This document shows, piece by piece, positions 10,589 through 22,088 of a stretch of DNA of 64,000 nucleotides. The notes below the pieces were generated by a model that saw only the letters and a program-made list of their open reading frames with translations, was not told where the DNA came from and did no database searches. The DNA lies in contig CBFFRQ010000018.1 of the NCBI GenBank assembly GCA_965644315.1, positions 744,001-808,000 on the forward strand. The letters run 5' to 3'. Both the position numbers and the translations under genes were made by a program. The stretch comes from Caecitellus pseudoparvulus. Its lineage: Eukaryota; Bigyra: Bicosoecida. How positions within the stretch are numbered: position 1 is the stretch's first letter; each line of letters opens with the position of its first letter.

Positions 10589-12864
10589 TCACGCAAGCTT
10601 GCTGCCCTTGCTGCCACCAGCCTTGGCGTCGCCCTCTGATGGGGAGGGGGCGGCGTCAGAGGTGTAGTACGTGCGGTTGGCGCGGGGAGGCTTCACCATG
10701 TCGTGGTGCACGAAGTGGGGCGTGGACACCATGCCGAAGCCAGCGGAGGCGCCCACCTTGGTGAAGAAGTACACCAGGGCGAGCATGCCCACACTGGCGC
10801 CGCCCACACCCCAGGCCAGCGCTGCAGGCCATGTGTCGGGCAAGGTGTTTGGGGCCAGCACGCCCCACAGGCTGCTTGGGCCTGCTGCGCTGGCCACAGC
10901 ACTGGCGGGCGTCGCTGCCCCCGCCGAGGGGGAGCCGAGGCAGGCCTGGGCAATGCCCGTGCCAACACAGACGAGGGCTGTGAACAGCAGCCCCACCCGC
11001 GCCCCGAAAGTGGCTGGCGTGACGTCACGGCGCAGGGGGGACAGCGGGGACGCCTTGCCTTCCCCGTGCCTCACCACCACAGGCGCAGGGGGGTGCGTCG
11101 TGTCTGCTGGTGATGGCTTCCACTGCGCCACGGAGGCTGGCACGGGTGCGCCCTCCATGACCGGGACGAAGCGGCCCAGGAACAGGTCCCACGCGTCCTG
11201 CGTGCGGCCGTCCTGGAAGTTTGCCAGGACGTAACGCATCAGGGAGTTCTGGCCGTCTGCCATGGCCCCTGCCGCGGTGCGCTTGCCCGTGCGGGTGAAG
11301 TCCGTCTTCAGCGCGCCCGTGCCCGAGTACAGCTTAGACATGGCGTCGGCGTGGTCAGCCCACAGCGCCTTGAAGATGCGCTCGAAGCTCTTGAAGGGGG
11401 AGCTCAGCACGTCGCCGGAGCCCCCCGCAGAGGAGGCGCCCGTGACGGCGAACAGCACAGCCCACCGTGCGAACAGGCTCTGCACGACGTTGGTGCGGTC
11501 CAAGTTGTCCATGCAGTTGGTGCGCACGACGCCGGTCTGCAGCGCAGTGACGGCGCCGCCCGTCGGGTCTTGCTTGAACACCCCGTGGCTCACCAGAGGC
11601 TCCGCGACCTGGGCCAGGAGCTTGCTCAAGTTGCCCCACTGCATGCGCTTGCACTCAGCGTGGAAGTCGAACCAGACGTGCTGCAGGTGGGGTGACGCCA
11701 GGCGGCTGGTGTGTTCCTCATACGCCTTGCCCAGGGACAGCTGGTCGCCCTTCTTGTCGATGAGGTTCACAGCGACCACCTTGCCGTACTTGGCAAACTG
11801 CTCTTGCATGTGCTGGCTGAAGAGCATCTGGGACTGGGCCTGGTTGGCGCCCAGGGCGCACTTGGGGTTGTACCGCAGGTTCACAGCTTGCGACCAGACG
11901 ACGGGGATGGAGCCGCGGGTCTGCACGAAGCTGCTCGCCTGCCCCGACTTCCACACCAGCATCTGCTCCGTCTCGACGTAGTTGGCGACGTTGCCTGCCG
12001 AGTCAATGCCGCGGACGTTGAAGCGCGTGCCTTGGCGGCGGTTGGAGCGGCGGGAGATGAGGAAGAGGTCCACGCGCTCCCCGCCCACGGACTGGGACAG
12101 GGACATCTGCACGAAGCCACAAATGCAGACGCTGAGGAAGGGCGCTGCGCCCAGCTCCACCAGCTCCGCGCACACGTGAGCGTTCCACCAGAAGCGGGGG
12201 TCAGCCCGCTGCACCTGGAGCTGCGGCGGAACGGGCGTGGCCAGGTCCACAGCAGGCGAGCCGACGGCCAAGTCACCAGGCGTCCCCAGTGCTGCCTGGC
12301 GCTGCAGGGTGTTCGTCAAGTCCCACGTGTCTGAGAAGTGCAGCGCGCCACGAGCCACGACGCTGTGCAGCATGGCCAGGTACGCCTCTTCGTCCTTCGC
12401 AGCGGCAGGGGGCAGCACGGCCGTGCTCAGGGGGATGAAGCGCAGCTTGCGGACCGTCTGCAGGCTGCCCGTGGGCCCGGGGGACTTGGCAGCCGTGGAC
12501 ACTTGCTGCACGACGGCGAGGTATGCGCCTGGGAAGGAGCGCGGCTGGTGGGTGTCACGAGGCCTGCCGTGGCATGGGCGGGGCCACGCACCTCGAAGCA
12601 GGTGAAAGACGCCGAATATGCCATGGCAGTCCACTGTCTCGAGGACTTTTCCGAGCGGGGAGGGCTCTGTAAGGGGGGGGGGGCATCAGGGCAATGCGGA
12701 AGTTGCGAAGGCTGCCTGCACAAAGCCAGCCCGAATGCACCTGTCAGGCTGCCTTGGACGGATTCACAGCCCACTTCTGTCGTGCGTTGCAAGGTGAAGC
12801 CCTCCGCGACACCCTCCTTTGTCACGAGCAGGGTGCCCTCCGTCACGTAAACGTGGGTCGACAT
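10589..12864 (-). CDS. SAC1: SAC1-type phosphoinositide phosphatase
   Basis: Model: complement of 10589-12528, 12592-12666 and 12741-12864 (712 aa), with introns of 63 and 74 nt. The SAC domain starts with the conserved DCHGIFGVFHLL segment, which crosses a splice site into GAYLAVV. The catalytic CX5R motif RTNCMDNLDRTNV lies near residues 404-416, with upstream SRRSNRRQGTRFNVRGID typical of SAC enzymes. Two hydrophobic segments near 575-595 and 635-655 match the C-terminal ER/Golgi anchor of yeast Sac1. The family removes the 4-phosphate from PtdIns4P at the ER and contact sites. The second Cys usually seen in the motif (CMDCLD) is Asn here; the catalytic Cys and Arg are kept. Confidence 0.92.
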
Positions 12865-13688
12865 GCCGTGAGGGTGTTGCCGCTGGAGGGAGTGAAGCTG
12901 CTGCACTGCAGCAATGCTGGCGTGAGCAGACCGCGCACACTGGGCCTTGCTTGGGCAGTCAACACTGAGCACGCAGCACCAACAGCACTGGGTGTTGATG
13001 TTTGAATGTGCAGCGGGCAGGGAACTGCCGTGCGGGCTTGCTGAACGCCTCCGCACGCGGTGCCGGAGGTCATTCCTCTGCCTCCTTGGCGCTTGCTGCG
13101 AAGGCACCAGACACGCCCCACGGCCCAGCAGGCCCCACCGGCACCCCCAAGTCGCAGCCAGAGGACAAGCTGGGCGCGACACTGCAGCACTTGCATGGTC
13201 ACCGCCTCTGCAAGGCAGGTTTCGGCCAGCCTTGCCCTGCACCTCAGCCCAGCGGCGCAAGATGGCGGCACAGAATTCTTGCTCTGCGGTTCGGGGCGCG
13301 AGCACACTTCCAGCGCGGCCCCAAAGCATAAATACACTGGACAAGAAGCCATCCTCACCAAGTACGTGTTCGGTGGCGCTGAGCATGTTGCCTCAGGCAG
13401 CCACAGGCGTCTGCCCAGGCTCGCACGGAGTCGCGTTTCGTATCCTCACGGATGAAACGCGACGTTTGCATGGCACTGTGCACGCTTCCCACTGCCCCCT
13501 CTGCAGTGCAGACACGCGCAAGTTGGACAAAGCCAACCATAGTATCCAAGCACACTGCCCACTGTCGGCGTGGGTTGGATCTGACCTCGCAAGGTCGCTC
13601 GTGAGTGACACGTCCCCTCTGACTCCAGCTTCTGTCCATCACTTGCCCCACTCAGCGCTTGCGACAACGGAGAAAAGCCCGCCAGCAC
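12865..13688. promoter_or_regulatory. Divergent intergenic region
   Basis: About 820 bp lie between the divergent starts of SAC1 (-) and the disordered-protein gene (+). No TATA-like box, repeat or RNA gene is obvious. A 5' exon of the rightward gene could sit here, because a plausible acceptor (cccttgcag) occurs at about 13741-13749. Confidence 0.35.
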
Positions 13689-16208
13689 ATGGGCAAAGGA
13701 GCTTTGGCTGTACAGCACCTTTTACTCCTTTGCGCTCCTTCCCTTGCAGGCCCCACTGCGGCAGCGGAGGAGGTTTCCCCGCTTCGCTCAAGCAGTCTCA
13801 CGATGCCGCTGCGCCCAGCAACACATCAAGCAGCTGAAGGCGACGCCAGACTGGAAGCAGAAGCACAGCAGCTTGCAACGGAAGGTTTGCAGCTGCGGAG
13901 CACTGCGGGGGAAGGTGACTCGCCAAGTGGCACCCTCATGTGCACTGCCGCAGGCGTGCCAGGAGCAACCCCCTCACTGCCGATGCGCGGTCGAGGCGGC
14001 TGCGGTGCGCCGGGGCACCCGCTGTCACCAGGCCCAGACCATGCAAGTGTGGATGAATGCTTGCAAGAAGGTGCAGGCTCGTCGCAGGCTCCCGAGCGCC
14101 AGGAGGGCCGCGTTGCCAGCTGCCCGTCGCAGGAGCGCCTGGAGGGTGCATTCAACTCCCCGTTTCTGCGCTTGGGCGGCAGCCCGGAGGCCCAGCGCGA
14201 GCTCGCCTTCACTCCATGCCTGGTCTTTTCCTGGGACAGCCCCAAGCCCCTGCTGTCCCCGCAGCCCCTCAAGCCATGGGACTGGGACAAGGAGTCCAAG
14301 CCGCACTCCATTCTCTGGCGCAGCCATCCCTGCGCAGCCAGCGACCCGGCGCCTCCCACAGTTGCCTTCCCCGTCACCACCAGCCTCGTGGACCCTGCCC
14401 CCCCCCTCGACAGCACCAGCACCAGCACCAGCCCAGCAAGTCCGTCGCCACCCCAGCCCGCCCGGCAGCGCAAGCGCTCCCGTTCAGCCGGCATGCCGCG
14501 TCGCTTCCTGAAGGACATGGAGCTGCCAGCGACGCCCTGCCCCACTGGCAAGCGCAGGCGCCGCAAACAGGCGCGACCAGAGAGCCTGCATGGTACGGGG
14601 GATGTGCCGTGCGCACCCCCCCCGCCGCCCCCCCTGCCCAGCAGCCAGACTGGCCAGCTGACGCCGGGGGCACCGCCCCGCCTGGCTTTGGGCGAAGTGC
14701 TCGCGCCTCCGCCTGCCGCACAGCGGGTGGGGCCGGCCATTGCCCTGGCCAAGCCACCCACGCGCCACAGCACGGGGGGGCTGTCTGGTTGCCTTGCCTC
14801 CCGCCCCCCCCGGCAACCCCTCAGGCGCGGCAGGGCCAGCAGCTTCGCGGAGCTGTCGCAGTTCACGGCGGGGCAGGGCGCACGCAAGGCGACGGGACAG
14901 GGTGTGCCCCTGCCGCCCTCCACGCCCATGCGGGCTCTGCGCGCGGCAGGCATGCCGCTCAGTGCCCCGCCCCTCCCCGGCCGGGAGAGGGCCATGTCCT
15001 GCTCCGCCCTGCCCACCAAGGCGTCCCCCTTGCTGCCCCTGTCCATATCCGACTTGCGGGCCAGCATGCCCACTGCTTCACCTGCGCCAGCAAGTGCCGC
15101 AGGTGTGGCGATGGGGGGGGCCCTGCGAGGCATGTTGGGGCAGCCGCTGCACCTGGCCCGCCGCCACGTGCAGACATCCCCCATGGCCGCCGATGTCATG
15201 TCTGTGAGCAGCGACAGCGGCGACGAAGGCGCTTCGGGTGGCTTGGGGCCTGCTGGCCGCATGGTGGCGACGCCCTTCACGCAGGAGCCCGGTGGCGTGG
15301 CGCCGTCCCCTGCCGGCAACCTGGCGGCTGCTCCGCTGCCCGCCGGCCGCCACGCCACCGAGTGGGACACCGACTCAGACGAAGGCGGCGCAGAGGTGTC
15401 CCCTCACGTGCTCAGCACCTCGGGGCCGCATCCTCCCGCCATCGTCGCCACGCCGGGCCTCGCGCCCCAGGCAGCTCCCACGGCTGTGGTGCCGCCTGTT
15501 CTGGGCGAGGCAGACTCGCCTCGCTCTGCAGCAGCACAGCAGGCAGGGGAGGCCCCACCGCAGTCTAAGGGCAGCGGCGGTTCGCCCCTCCCTGAGCTGT
15601 CAGCGCCCACGCCCAGCATCGGCGGGGGCGCACCTGCTTCCTGGGCAGGCACGCCAGCCGGCTCGCCGGGCAGCCTGCCTTCCCCTGTGCGCGAGCCAGA
15701 AAAGGAAGCTGATGCAGCCAAGCCGCGAGTGCTGGACTTGCCTGGTCTCCAGGAAACCCTGCGCCGAGCAGAGAGCCTGCTGGAGCCGGCGATGAACCTG
15801 CTCGGTTCCGCTGCCAGCCGCATCGACGCTGCGACGGAGGGTGGAAGCTGCGGCTCAAGTGGCTCGACATCCTCCACGTGTGGGGCGGGTGATGCGGATG
15901 CACTGGCGCAGGAGTTCGTGGCCTCCGCCACGGCCCTGTCCACTTGGCAGGCAGGCGCCTCGGCCGTCGTGCAGGCGGTGTCGCAGCTGGCCCACGCTGG
16001 CATCCTGACCGGCGACCATGAGGCCGACGCCCGACGTGCACAGGCGTCAGGACACGCCCTCGTCGTCCTGCGGGCCTTGCTCACGGCGCAGCAGCTGGCG
16101 AGGCGGGTGGCAGAGCTGTCCACGTCGCAGGCAGAGGAGCGGGACGGACCACGTGTGGAGCCGACTCCTGGCAGGCGCAGGAGGCGCAGTCGCAGGCGTG
16201 CTTCTTGA
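13689..16208 (+). CDS. Large disordered Pro/Ser-rich protein, probably nuclear
   Basis: The frame is open from at least 13659 and ends at 16208; from the ATG at 13689 it gives 839 aa, and a second ATG at 13803 is a possible start. It is low in hydrophobic residues and rich in Pro, Ser and Ala, with many SP/TP sites that would suit proline-directed kinases. Basic clusters resemble nuclear localisation signals (TGKRRRRKQARPES, and the C-terminal [12 protein letters not shown]). The only part that looks folded is a C-terminal Ala/Leu-rich helical stretch beginning near DLPGLQETLRRAESLLEP. No domain is recognised. A regulator or scaffold is possible but unproven. One exon is enough to explain it, but a 5' exon cannot be excluded. 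Confidence 0.6.
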   Translation: MGKGALAVQHLLLLCAPSLAGPTAAAEEVSPLRSSSLTMPLRPATHQAAEGDARLEAEAQQLATEGLQLRSTAGEGDSPSGTLMCTAAGVPGATPSLPMRGRGGCGAPGHPLSPGPDHASVDECLQEGAGSSQAPERQEGRVASCPSQERLEGAFNSPFLRLGGSPEAQRELAFTPCLVFSWDSPKPLLSPQPLKPWDWDKESKPHSILWRSHPCAASDPAPPTVAFPVTTSLVDPAPPLDSTSTSTSPASPSPPQPARQRKRSRSAGMPRRFLKDMELPATPCPTGKRRRRKQARPESLHGTGDVPCAPPPPPPLPSSQTGQLTPGAPPRLALGEVLAPPPAAQRVGPAIALAKPPTRHSTGGLSGCLASRPPRQPLRRGRASSFAELSQFTAGQGARKATGQGVPLPPSTPMRALRAAGMPLSAPPLPGRERAMSCSALPTKASPLLPLSISDLRASMPTASPAPASAAGVAMGGALRGMLGQPLHLARRHVQTSPMAADVMSVSSDSGDEGASGGLGPAGRMVATPFTQEPGGVAPSPAGNLAAAPLPAGRHATEWDTDSDEGGAEVSPHVLSTSGPHPPAIVATPGLAPQAAPTAVVPPVLGEADSPRSAAAQQAGEAPPQSKGSGGSPLPELSAPTPSIGGGAPASWAGTPAGSPGSLPSPVREPEKEADAAKPRVLDLPGLQETLRRAESLLEPAMNLLGSAASRIDAATEGGSCGSSGSTSSTCGAGDADALAQEFVASATALSTWQAGASAVVQAVSQLAHAGILTGDHEADARRAQASGHALVVLRALLTAQQLARRVAELSTSQAEERDGPRVEPTPGRRRRRSRRRAS

Positions 16209-16865
16209 GGCCCTAAGCGAGCCCAGTCAGGCCGGCGTGACCCCCATCTGGTCGTGCCTGCCCACTCCTCCTGTGCAAGGGGGTGTTGGGCGTGCCGGTG
16301 CCGGAGTCTGCAGTGAGCGTTGCGGCTCACACTTGCTTGAGCCGCCAATGCAGACGGTGCACACGAGCAATTGTAACGTTCACGCCTTTTGCGACCGCTG
16401 TGCTGCGTGTGCTGGGAACTTGCGGCGAGAAGCTGGCCATTAGAGTCGGTGTGGGCTCGATTTCCGCACCATTCAAACCCCCCCTTGTTCACATCAGAGC
16501 AAGATGTGAGAGCAGCGCGACCGCAGTCCGCCTTGAAGTAGACACCCCACAGGAATTATCATCCCTGTGCTCCTCAGGTGGGCTCAGCGCAGCTTGAGTT
16601 GCAGGCTGCCCCTGCTGGCCGTCGCGTGAGTTCGCTGCCACTGGCGTGCTTTGCCTCCCTGCATTGCAGCACCGAACCGCGTGATGCGCGTCTCAGGGCC
16701 CCAAGCTTGGCTTTCAGCACCGTGGCATGCGAGCCGCACACCAACCGGAACACAAGCTCCTTGGCAGCGGCGTTAGCTGCAAGGAGCGCGCCGGTGGCTG
16801 CAGCCTCCACTCCCAGCCAAGCCTCGGCCTTCCCCAGCGCCGTCAGGGAGCACGCCTTTGCTGAG

Positions 16866-17357
16866 ATGCTGTCGACCGCGCTGGCGCCCTTGGGCGGTGG
16901 TTGGCACCAGCGCCTCTCCGCGGAAATTCAAGACCCGCGCCTGGGCGGCGTGGTGGGTGCGGAGTTCAGGCGGCAAGGAGCCGCCACGCTGCCCTTTGAC
17001 GCCGCTGTGGCGGTGTACGACTACATTCATGCTACCTACGCCGTGCCTTTGGTCCGACGCGTGACGCAGCGCACCATCAAAGTGCCCCTGGTGTCGAAAG
17101 ACACCCTGCTGGCGTGGCGTGCCCAGTATGGCGCAAGCAGCGAAGCGTCTGTGACTCCTGAAGAAGTGCTGTTCTGGGTGCAGTACACAGTGGTGGGGGC
17201 CTGCAGGCAGGCATACACGCCGACGGACGAGGCCCGGGAGAACCCCCTTGCCCTGCTGTGGAACGGAGACAGCCACCAGGGCACCTTCGCCTTGGTGGCT
17301 TCTGCTCTTGTGCTGGTGTCCTTCCTCGCCCGAATGAAGCGCCTGAGCGGCGGCTAG
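16866..17357 (+). CDS. Small C-terminally anchored protein, unknown
   Basis: From the first in-frame ATG at 16866 this gives 163 aa, but the frame is open back to 16578 with coding-like composition and follows an acceptor-like ctcctcag. The true N terminus may therefore lie in an upstream exon, and the Ala/Ser/Arg-rich extension could be an organelle-targeting sequence. A hydrophobic segment (TFALVASALVLVSFLA) lies just before the basic C terminus KRLSGG, as in tail-anchored proteins. The soluble part includes VTQRTIKVPLVSKDTLLAW. I do not recognise the family. It converges on the coiled-coil gene at 17424. Confidence 0.55.
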   Translation: MLSTALAPLGGGWHQRLSAEIQDPRLGGVVGAEFRRQGAATLPFDAAVAVYDYIHATYAVPLVRRVTQRTIKVPLVSKDTLLAWRAQYGASSEASVTPEEVLFWVQYTVVGACRQAYTPTDEARENPLALLWNGDSHQGTFALVASALVLVSFLARMKRLSGG

Positions 17358-17423
17358 TGGTGCGGGTCAGGCAGGGACGGTGGAAACATGCCAGTGCCCA
17401 GCGCAGCGTGGCCTGTGCGGGGC

Positions 17424-18757
17424 TTAGGGCCGAGCAGGCACGGCGCTGGCGTTGCGGAATCGCGTGACAGCCTCCTGCTGTGCCGTGCGGGCTCGTGCGG
17501 CCTGCAGGCGCGCCTCCTGCGCCTCCCACTGCGCCTCCTGCAGCTGCCTGCGCAAATTGGCCACTGTGCTGGCCAGCAGTGGGCTGGGGGTGTCAGCCGC
17601 GTCGCTCTCTTGGAACAGGCGGCGGACGGCCTGGCTGCAGCTGCCGCCTCGCCACTGGGGGGGGGAGGCGTCCCAGGGCGAAGGGGGCGCCTCGGCGGAT
17701 CCAGGGGGTGAAGCACTACGCATCTCCTCGCCGCTTGAGGTGACACTGCTGTTGCCGAGGCGTCTGTGTGGTGTCGGGGGGGTGCTCTCGCCTGCACTGG
17801 GCGGCAGGGGCATCGGGCGAGTTGGCCCGGTGAAGCGTGGCAGGCGGCTGCCAGGAATGCACCCCCGCGGCGATGACCGCCGAGTGGGCTTGGGTGCACT
17901 TGCTGAGGGGCGAGGGCGGGTGCGGGGCACGTGGCGTTGCGTTGGGGGAGTTGAGGGCACGGCTGCCGTTGCCCTCGAAGCCTGGTCCAGTGCGAGTCGC
18001 AGCTGGGCTGCCTCTGCCTGGGCTTGTTTGGCGCAGTCAAGAGCCCTGTACTTCTCCTGTGTAGATGGGTAAGTGCAGGGGCGATTGAGGCGGGCCCAGC
18101 AGGCACCGGCGCTGAGTTGCAAGGTACCTTTTCCATCACAGCCGCATGCCGGCTGTGCTGCGCCACGGCGGCTTGTTCAAGCTCCAGCGACGACTTCAGT
18201 CTTTGAATAGACTCCAAAGCAGCGCTCTTCTCTTTCTTGGTCAGTTGAAGGTCCCGTTCCAGCTGCCAGGCAGCGGGCGCGAGTCGTGCGGCCTGGCGTT
18301 ACGGCTGTAACGCTGCCGTGCACCTCACCTGTCGTTGGCGGCTCGCATTCTGCGCGACTTCAGCATCCAGCTTGGCAACTAGTTGGGAAAGCTGCTGCTG
18401 CATGCTTTGCATCTTCCGCTTTGCTGCTTTTAACTCGCCTCGCTCCCTTTCCAGCTCTTGCTCCGCAGCCAGACGAGCCTCCTTCTCGCTCGTAAGTGTG
18501 GCTTGGTGCTCCAGCGCCTGCTTTCGTAACCCCTCAACTAAGTCGTGCAGAGACCCTGCCTTGTGTTCGGATATGCCGAGCTCTTCCTGGGCTGCACGGA
18601 GGCTGTCTTGCAACACCTGCTCCGTCCGTTCGTAGCGTCGCAGGCGGGCAGCCAGCTGGGCCGCTTCACCGCTGGTGCTGCGCAGACGGGCATTGGCCTC
18701 GTCCAATGCGCCTCTCAGGGCGAGAACAGGGCCTCCGATGGACACTTGGACGGGCAT
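17424..18757 (-). CDS. Coiled-coil protein
   Basis: Model: complement of 17424-18056, 18128-18262 and 18329-18757 (398 aa); both introns (66 and 71 nt) are phase 0 with good GT-AG ends. Residues ~20-240 are strongly heptad-like and rich in Glu, Lys, Gln and Leu (RKQALEHQATLTSEKEARLA, then the join RQRQ to LERDLQLTKKEK). A Pro/Ser/Arg-rich low-complexity section follows, then a second short coiled coil (TVANLRRQLQEAQWEAQEA). No enzymatic motif is present. Such proteins are usually structural, for example centrosomal, ciliary or golgin-like, but nothing here decides between these. Confidence 0.75.
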
Positions 18758-19149
18758 GGTGAGGCTGCTGCGTTGCGGCTTGGCGAGCAGCAAGCAGGTG
18801 GGAGGGAGATGCTCAGCAGCGCGCTGGCTGCGGCAGGCTGCCAGTGCCTGGGTGGGCTCAATGTCAAGCCAGCTTCCTCGAGGGCCTTGGGGGGCATGTG
18901 AATTGCCGTGGCGAGCAGCTCTGCGCTGTGTGCTGGGGGGGGGTGCGAAGCACTCCAAGCGTGTTGCGGCGCCCCAAGGCTACCTCTGCCATACACCAGA
19001 TATCCAGGCAGCGACGCACGCTTCACACACCTGCACCCTTCGCATCCCCTCAGACACCCGACTTGGCTGCCACGCCGGCGACAGCTGCACCGACTGCTGC
19101 GACCGTTGCAGACCACCCGCATCCTGCGACGGCACGACGTACGAACACC

Positions 19150-19608
19150 ATGGCAACAGCAGCTGTTGCTCGAGGAGCCATCCAAGGCACCATTAAGGCT
19201 GGTGCCGCGCGTGGCGCGCTGGCTGTGGGTGACTGGGCGTCCTGGACGCGGACGTTTGAGATGGCTCACGTGCAGGAGTTCGCCAGGCTGAGTGGGGACG
19301 ACAATCCCGTGCACCTGGACGCCGAGTATGCTGCAGGGACGCGATTCGGACGCCCCATAGTGCATGGCATGCTGTATGGGAGCATGATCGGGACTATGTT
19401 CGGCGCAGAGGTGCCGGGGTCCATTTACCTGTCTCAGGAGTTCAATTTCCGCAAGCCAGTGTTTGTTGGGGACACTGTCACGGCCCGCATTGAAGTCATT
19501 GCAGCGCGGGCCAAGCCGCACATCGTGACGTGTGCGACGTCTGTAGTCACACAGGAGGGCGTGGAGGCGATGGGCGGCGAGGCGCGCGTGCTCATTCTGC
19601 GTGCGTGA
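19150..19608 (+). CDS. MaoC-like (R)-hydratase / hydroxyacyl-thioester dehydratase
   Basis: The 152-aa product has a hot-dog fold signature with the hydratase-2 motif GDDNPVHLDAEYAAGTRFG followed by GRPIVHGMLYGSMIG. The Asp and His of this motif are the catalytic pair in the family. It most resembles mitochondrial HTD2 or a short (R)-specific enoyl-CoA hydratase, acting on trans-2-enoyl thioesters in fatty-acid synthesis or oxidation. The frame is open upstream of the ATG at 19150 with Ala/Thr-rich sequence, so a targeting peptide from an upstream exon is possible. The neighbouring MCC gene is also mitochondrial acyl-CoA metabolism, but it is on the other strand and convergent. Confidence 0.82.
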   Translation: MATAAVARGAIQGTIKAGAARGALAVGDWASWTRTFEMAHVQEFARLSGDDNPVHLDAEYAAGTRFGRPIVHGMLYGSMIGTMFGAEVPGSIYLSQEFNFRKPVFVGDTVTARIEVIAARAKPHIVTCATSVVTQEGVEAMGGEARVLILRA

Positions 19609-19662
19609 GGGCACTGGTGCATTCAGCAAGGCAGCGCTCTGTGGGGCACTGGCGCGGGCAGC

Positions 19663-21557
19663 CTACATGCGGAAGACACCAAAAGGCGCCTCCTTGGGGC
19701 TGGGCGCGTTGAGGGCGGCGGACATCTCCAGCCCCAGCACGTGGCGTGTGGCGGCGGGGTCGATGATGCCGTCGTCCCACAGGCGCGCCGTGGAGTAATA
19801 CGCGCTGCCCTGCGTCTCGTACTGGGCCCGGATGGGCGCCTTGAACGCCTCCTCCTCCTCTGCCGTCCAGGCCTCGCCGCGGGCCTCCTTGTTGTCTCGC
19901 TGGATGGTGGACAGCACGCTGGAGGCCTGCTCGCCGCCCATGACGCCGATCTTAGCGTTGGGCCACATGTGCATGAAGCGGGGGGAGTACGCCCGGCCAC
20001 ACATGCCGTAGTTGCCAGCGCCGAAGGAGCCGCCGATGACGGTGGTGAACTTGGGCACTGTCGCGCAGGCCACTGCCATGACGAGCTTGGCGCCATCCTT
20101 GGCGATGCCGCCCGTCTCCGCCGCCTTGCCCACCATGAAGCCGGTGATGTTCTGCAGGAACAGCAGGGGGATGCCGCGCTGGTTGCACAGCTCAATGAAG
20201 TGGGCGCCCTTCTTGGCCGACTCGGAGAAGAGGATGCCGTTGTTGGCGACGATGCCGACGGGCATGCCCCACACGCGGGAGAAGCCGCACACCAGCGTGT
20301 CTCCGTACATCGCCTTGAACTCGTCAAAGCGGGAGCCGTCCACGATGCGTGCGATGGCGGCGCGCACGTCGAAGGTCTTCTTGGGGTCCATCGGCACGAT
20401 GCCGCGCAGCTCGGTGGGGTCGTACAGGGGTGCCTCCACATCCGCGAGGCTGGTCGCGGCGACCTTGGTGCCATTCAGATTGGCGAGCACCCGGCGTGCG
20501 ATGGCCAATGCGTGGGCGTCGTTGTTGGCGTAGTGGTCTGTCACGCCGCTCTGGCGGCAATGCACGTCGGCGCCGCCCAGGTCCTCAGCGGACACCACCT
20601 CCCCCGTCGCTGCCTTCACGAGGGGGGGTCCGCCCAGGAAGATGGTGCCGTTGCCTCGCACGATGATGGACTCGTCGGACATGGCGGGGACGTACGCGCC
20701 GCCGGCAGTGCAGGAGCCCATGACCACGGCGATCTGGGGGATGCCTGCCGCAGACATGTTGGCCTGGTTGTAGAAGATGCGGCCGAAGTGCTCCTTGTCG
20801 GGGAAGACCTCGTCTTGCTTGGGCAGGAAGGCGCCGCCCGAGTCCACCATGTACACGCACGGCAGGCGGTTCTGCGCCGCGATCTCCTGCGCACGCAGGT
20901 GCTTCTTCACCGTGATGGGGTAGTACGTGCCGCCCTTCACCGTCGCGTCGTTGGCGACGATCATGACTTCCTGCCCCTGCACCCGGCCGATGCCCGTGAT
21001 GACGCCGCCGGAGGGCACAGAGTCTTCGTACAGCTTGTGCCCTGCAAGAGGGGACAGCTCCAAGAAGGGGCTGCCTTCATCCAGCAGCTGGTTGATGCGC
21101 TCACGGGGCAGCAGCTTGCCACGGGCCTTGTGCTTCTCCTGGGCGCGGGGGCCTCCGCCTGTGCATGTGGAGGGGCAGTGCCGCTGCCACAAAGCAAGCC
21201 GCGCACGCCGCCGCAGCACGCACCTGCTGCGGCCGTGTCCATCGTCTCCCGCAACTCAGCCAGCAGCACCTCCATGTCCTCGTAGTTCTTCTGCGGGGGC
21301 CAGGCAGCGTGCATCGCCGTGTGAGGTGTGTGTGCGACACAGCGTCTTCCTTGTTGCAAGTGCACTGCACCTGCGTCTTTCGCTCAGCGCCCGCGCCGTA
21401 CCTTGTACTCGTCGCTGCGGGTGTCCACGCCCGAAGGCAGGACACCCAGCTCCGTGGACATGCATCTCGCCGCAAGCGCTGCCCGTTGCAGGGATCGGGC
21501 GCCGGATGCAGCGGCTGACGCCGCTCGTGCCAGGCCGGTGGCAGTCCTGAAAGCCAT
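19663..21557 (-). CDS. MCCC2: Methylcrotonyl-CoA carboxylase beta subunit, mitochondrial
   Basis: Model: complement of 19663-21158, 21224-21290 and 21402-21557 (572 aa; family ~535-590), with introns of 65 and 111 nt. Residues 1-33 form an Arg/Ala/Ser-rich mitochondrial presequence ([16 protein letters not shown]). The carboxyltransferase domain follows: [20 protein letters not shown] spans the second junction, then [59 protein letters not shown] and [15 protein letters not shown]. The C terminus contains [20 protein letters not shown], typical of MCC and not of propionyl-CoA carboxylase. It works with the biotin-bearing alpha subunit in leucine breakdown, carboxylating 3-methylcrotonyl-CoA. 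Confidence 0.95.
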
Positions 21558-22088
21558 GCCAGTGACGTGGTGTGCGGGACCAGCGGAAGACTCGCGTAGA
21601 AGGCTCAGACAGCTGAAGGCAGCCCAGGTGGGAGGCATGGTGCGTGGTGGTTTGAAATGTGCAACTGCGTGGCTGCCCTCTTCTGCCCGACGCGGGAACG
21701 CGTCGCGGAGAAGCGACTCGTCAGCGCTGTGTGCTGTTGCGCCCGGGGCGCCCGAAGCAGCAGGGCACAGCGCGCTCGCCGCGCAGCGACCCAGCAGGTT
21801 GCTCACCGTGCCAGTTTTGGGCGCTGTCACCCACTAGGTGCCCAAATCCAGGCGTCGCTTGCTGCACGGGGGGGTGGAAGGCCGGTGTGCGGAATGCCAG
21901 TTTGAGCCACAGGTGGCTGCAGCCTAGCGCCTGTGACTCCCCACCTTTCCCCAACGAGGCGCTTAGAAGGTTGCATTTGAATAATGCACTCACGATGCTG
22001 ATTGAGTAAATACACGCTTCGGGCCACAGCCCCTCAGCAGACGCTGCAGGGGCAGTGGGGGCTCCACACGGCAGGTCCTGCCGCAGCG
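21558..22088. promoter_or_regulatory. Intergenic region upstream of MCCC2
   Basis: About 530 bp lie between the MCCC2 start and the stop of the next gene on the same strand. The minus-strand frame stays open for ~90 codons upstream of the MCCC2 ATG but has no conserved content. No RNA gene or repeat is seen. Confidence 0.3.

Noticed and set aside
13826-15370. A 514-codon minus-strand ORF opposite the disordered protein gene.
   Set aside because: The sense frame runs longer and keeps biased but protein-like features (NLS, SP/TP sites, helical C terminus); still, both strands are low complexity, so this rejection is less secure than others.
14057-15568. A 503-codon plus-strand ORF in another frame of the same region.
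   Set aside because: Dense Arg/Pro/Cys/His content is typical of a frame shadow of a Pro/Ala-rich gene.
19741-21285. A 514-codon plus-strand ORF opposite MCCC2.
   Set aside because: The opposite strand encodes unmistakable MCC beta; the plus ORF is His/Asp/Gly-rich with no motif.
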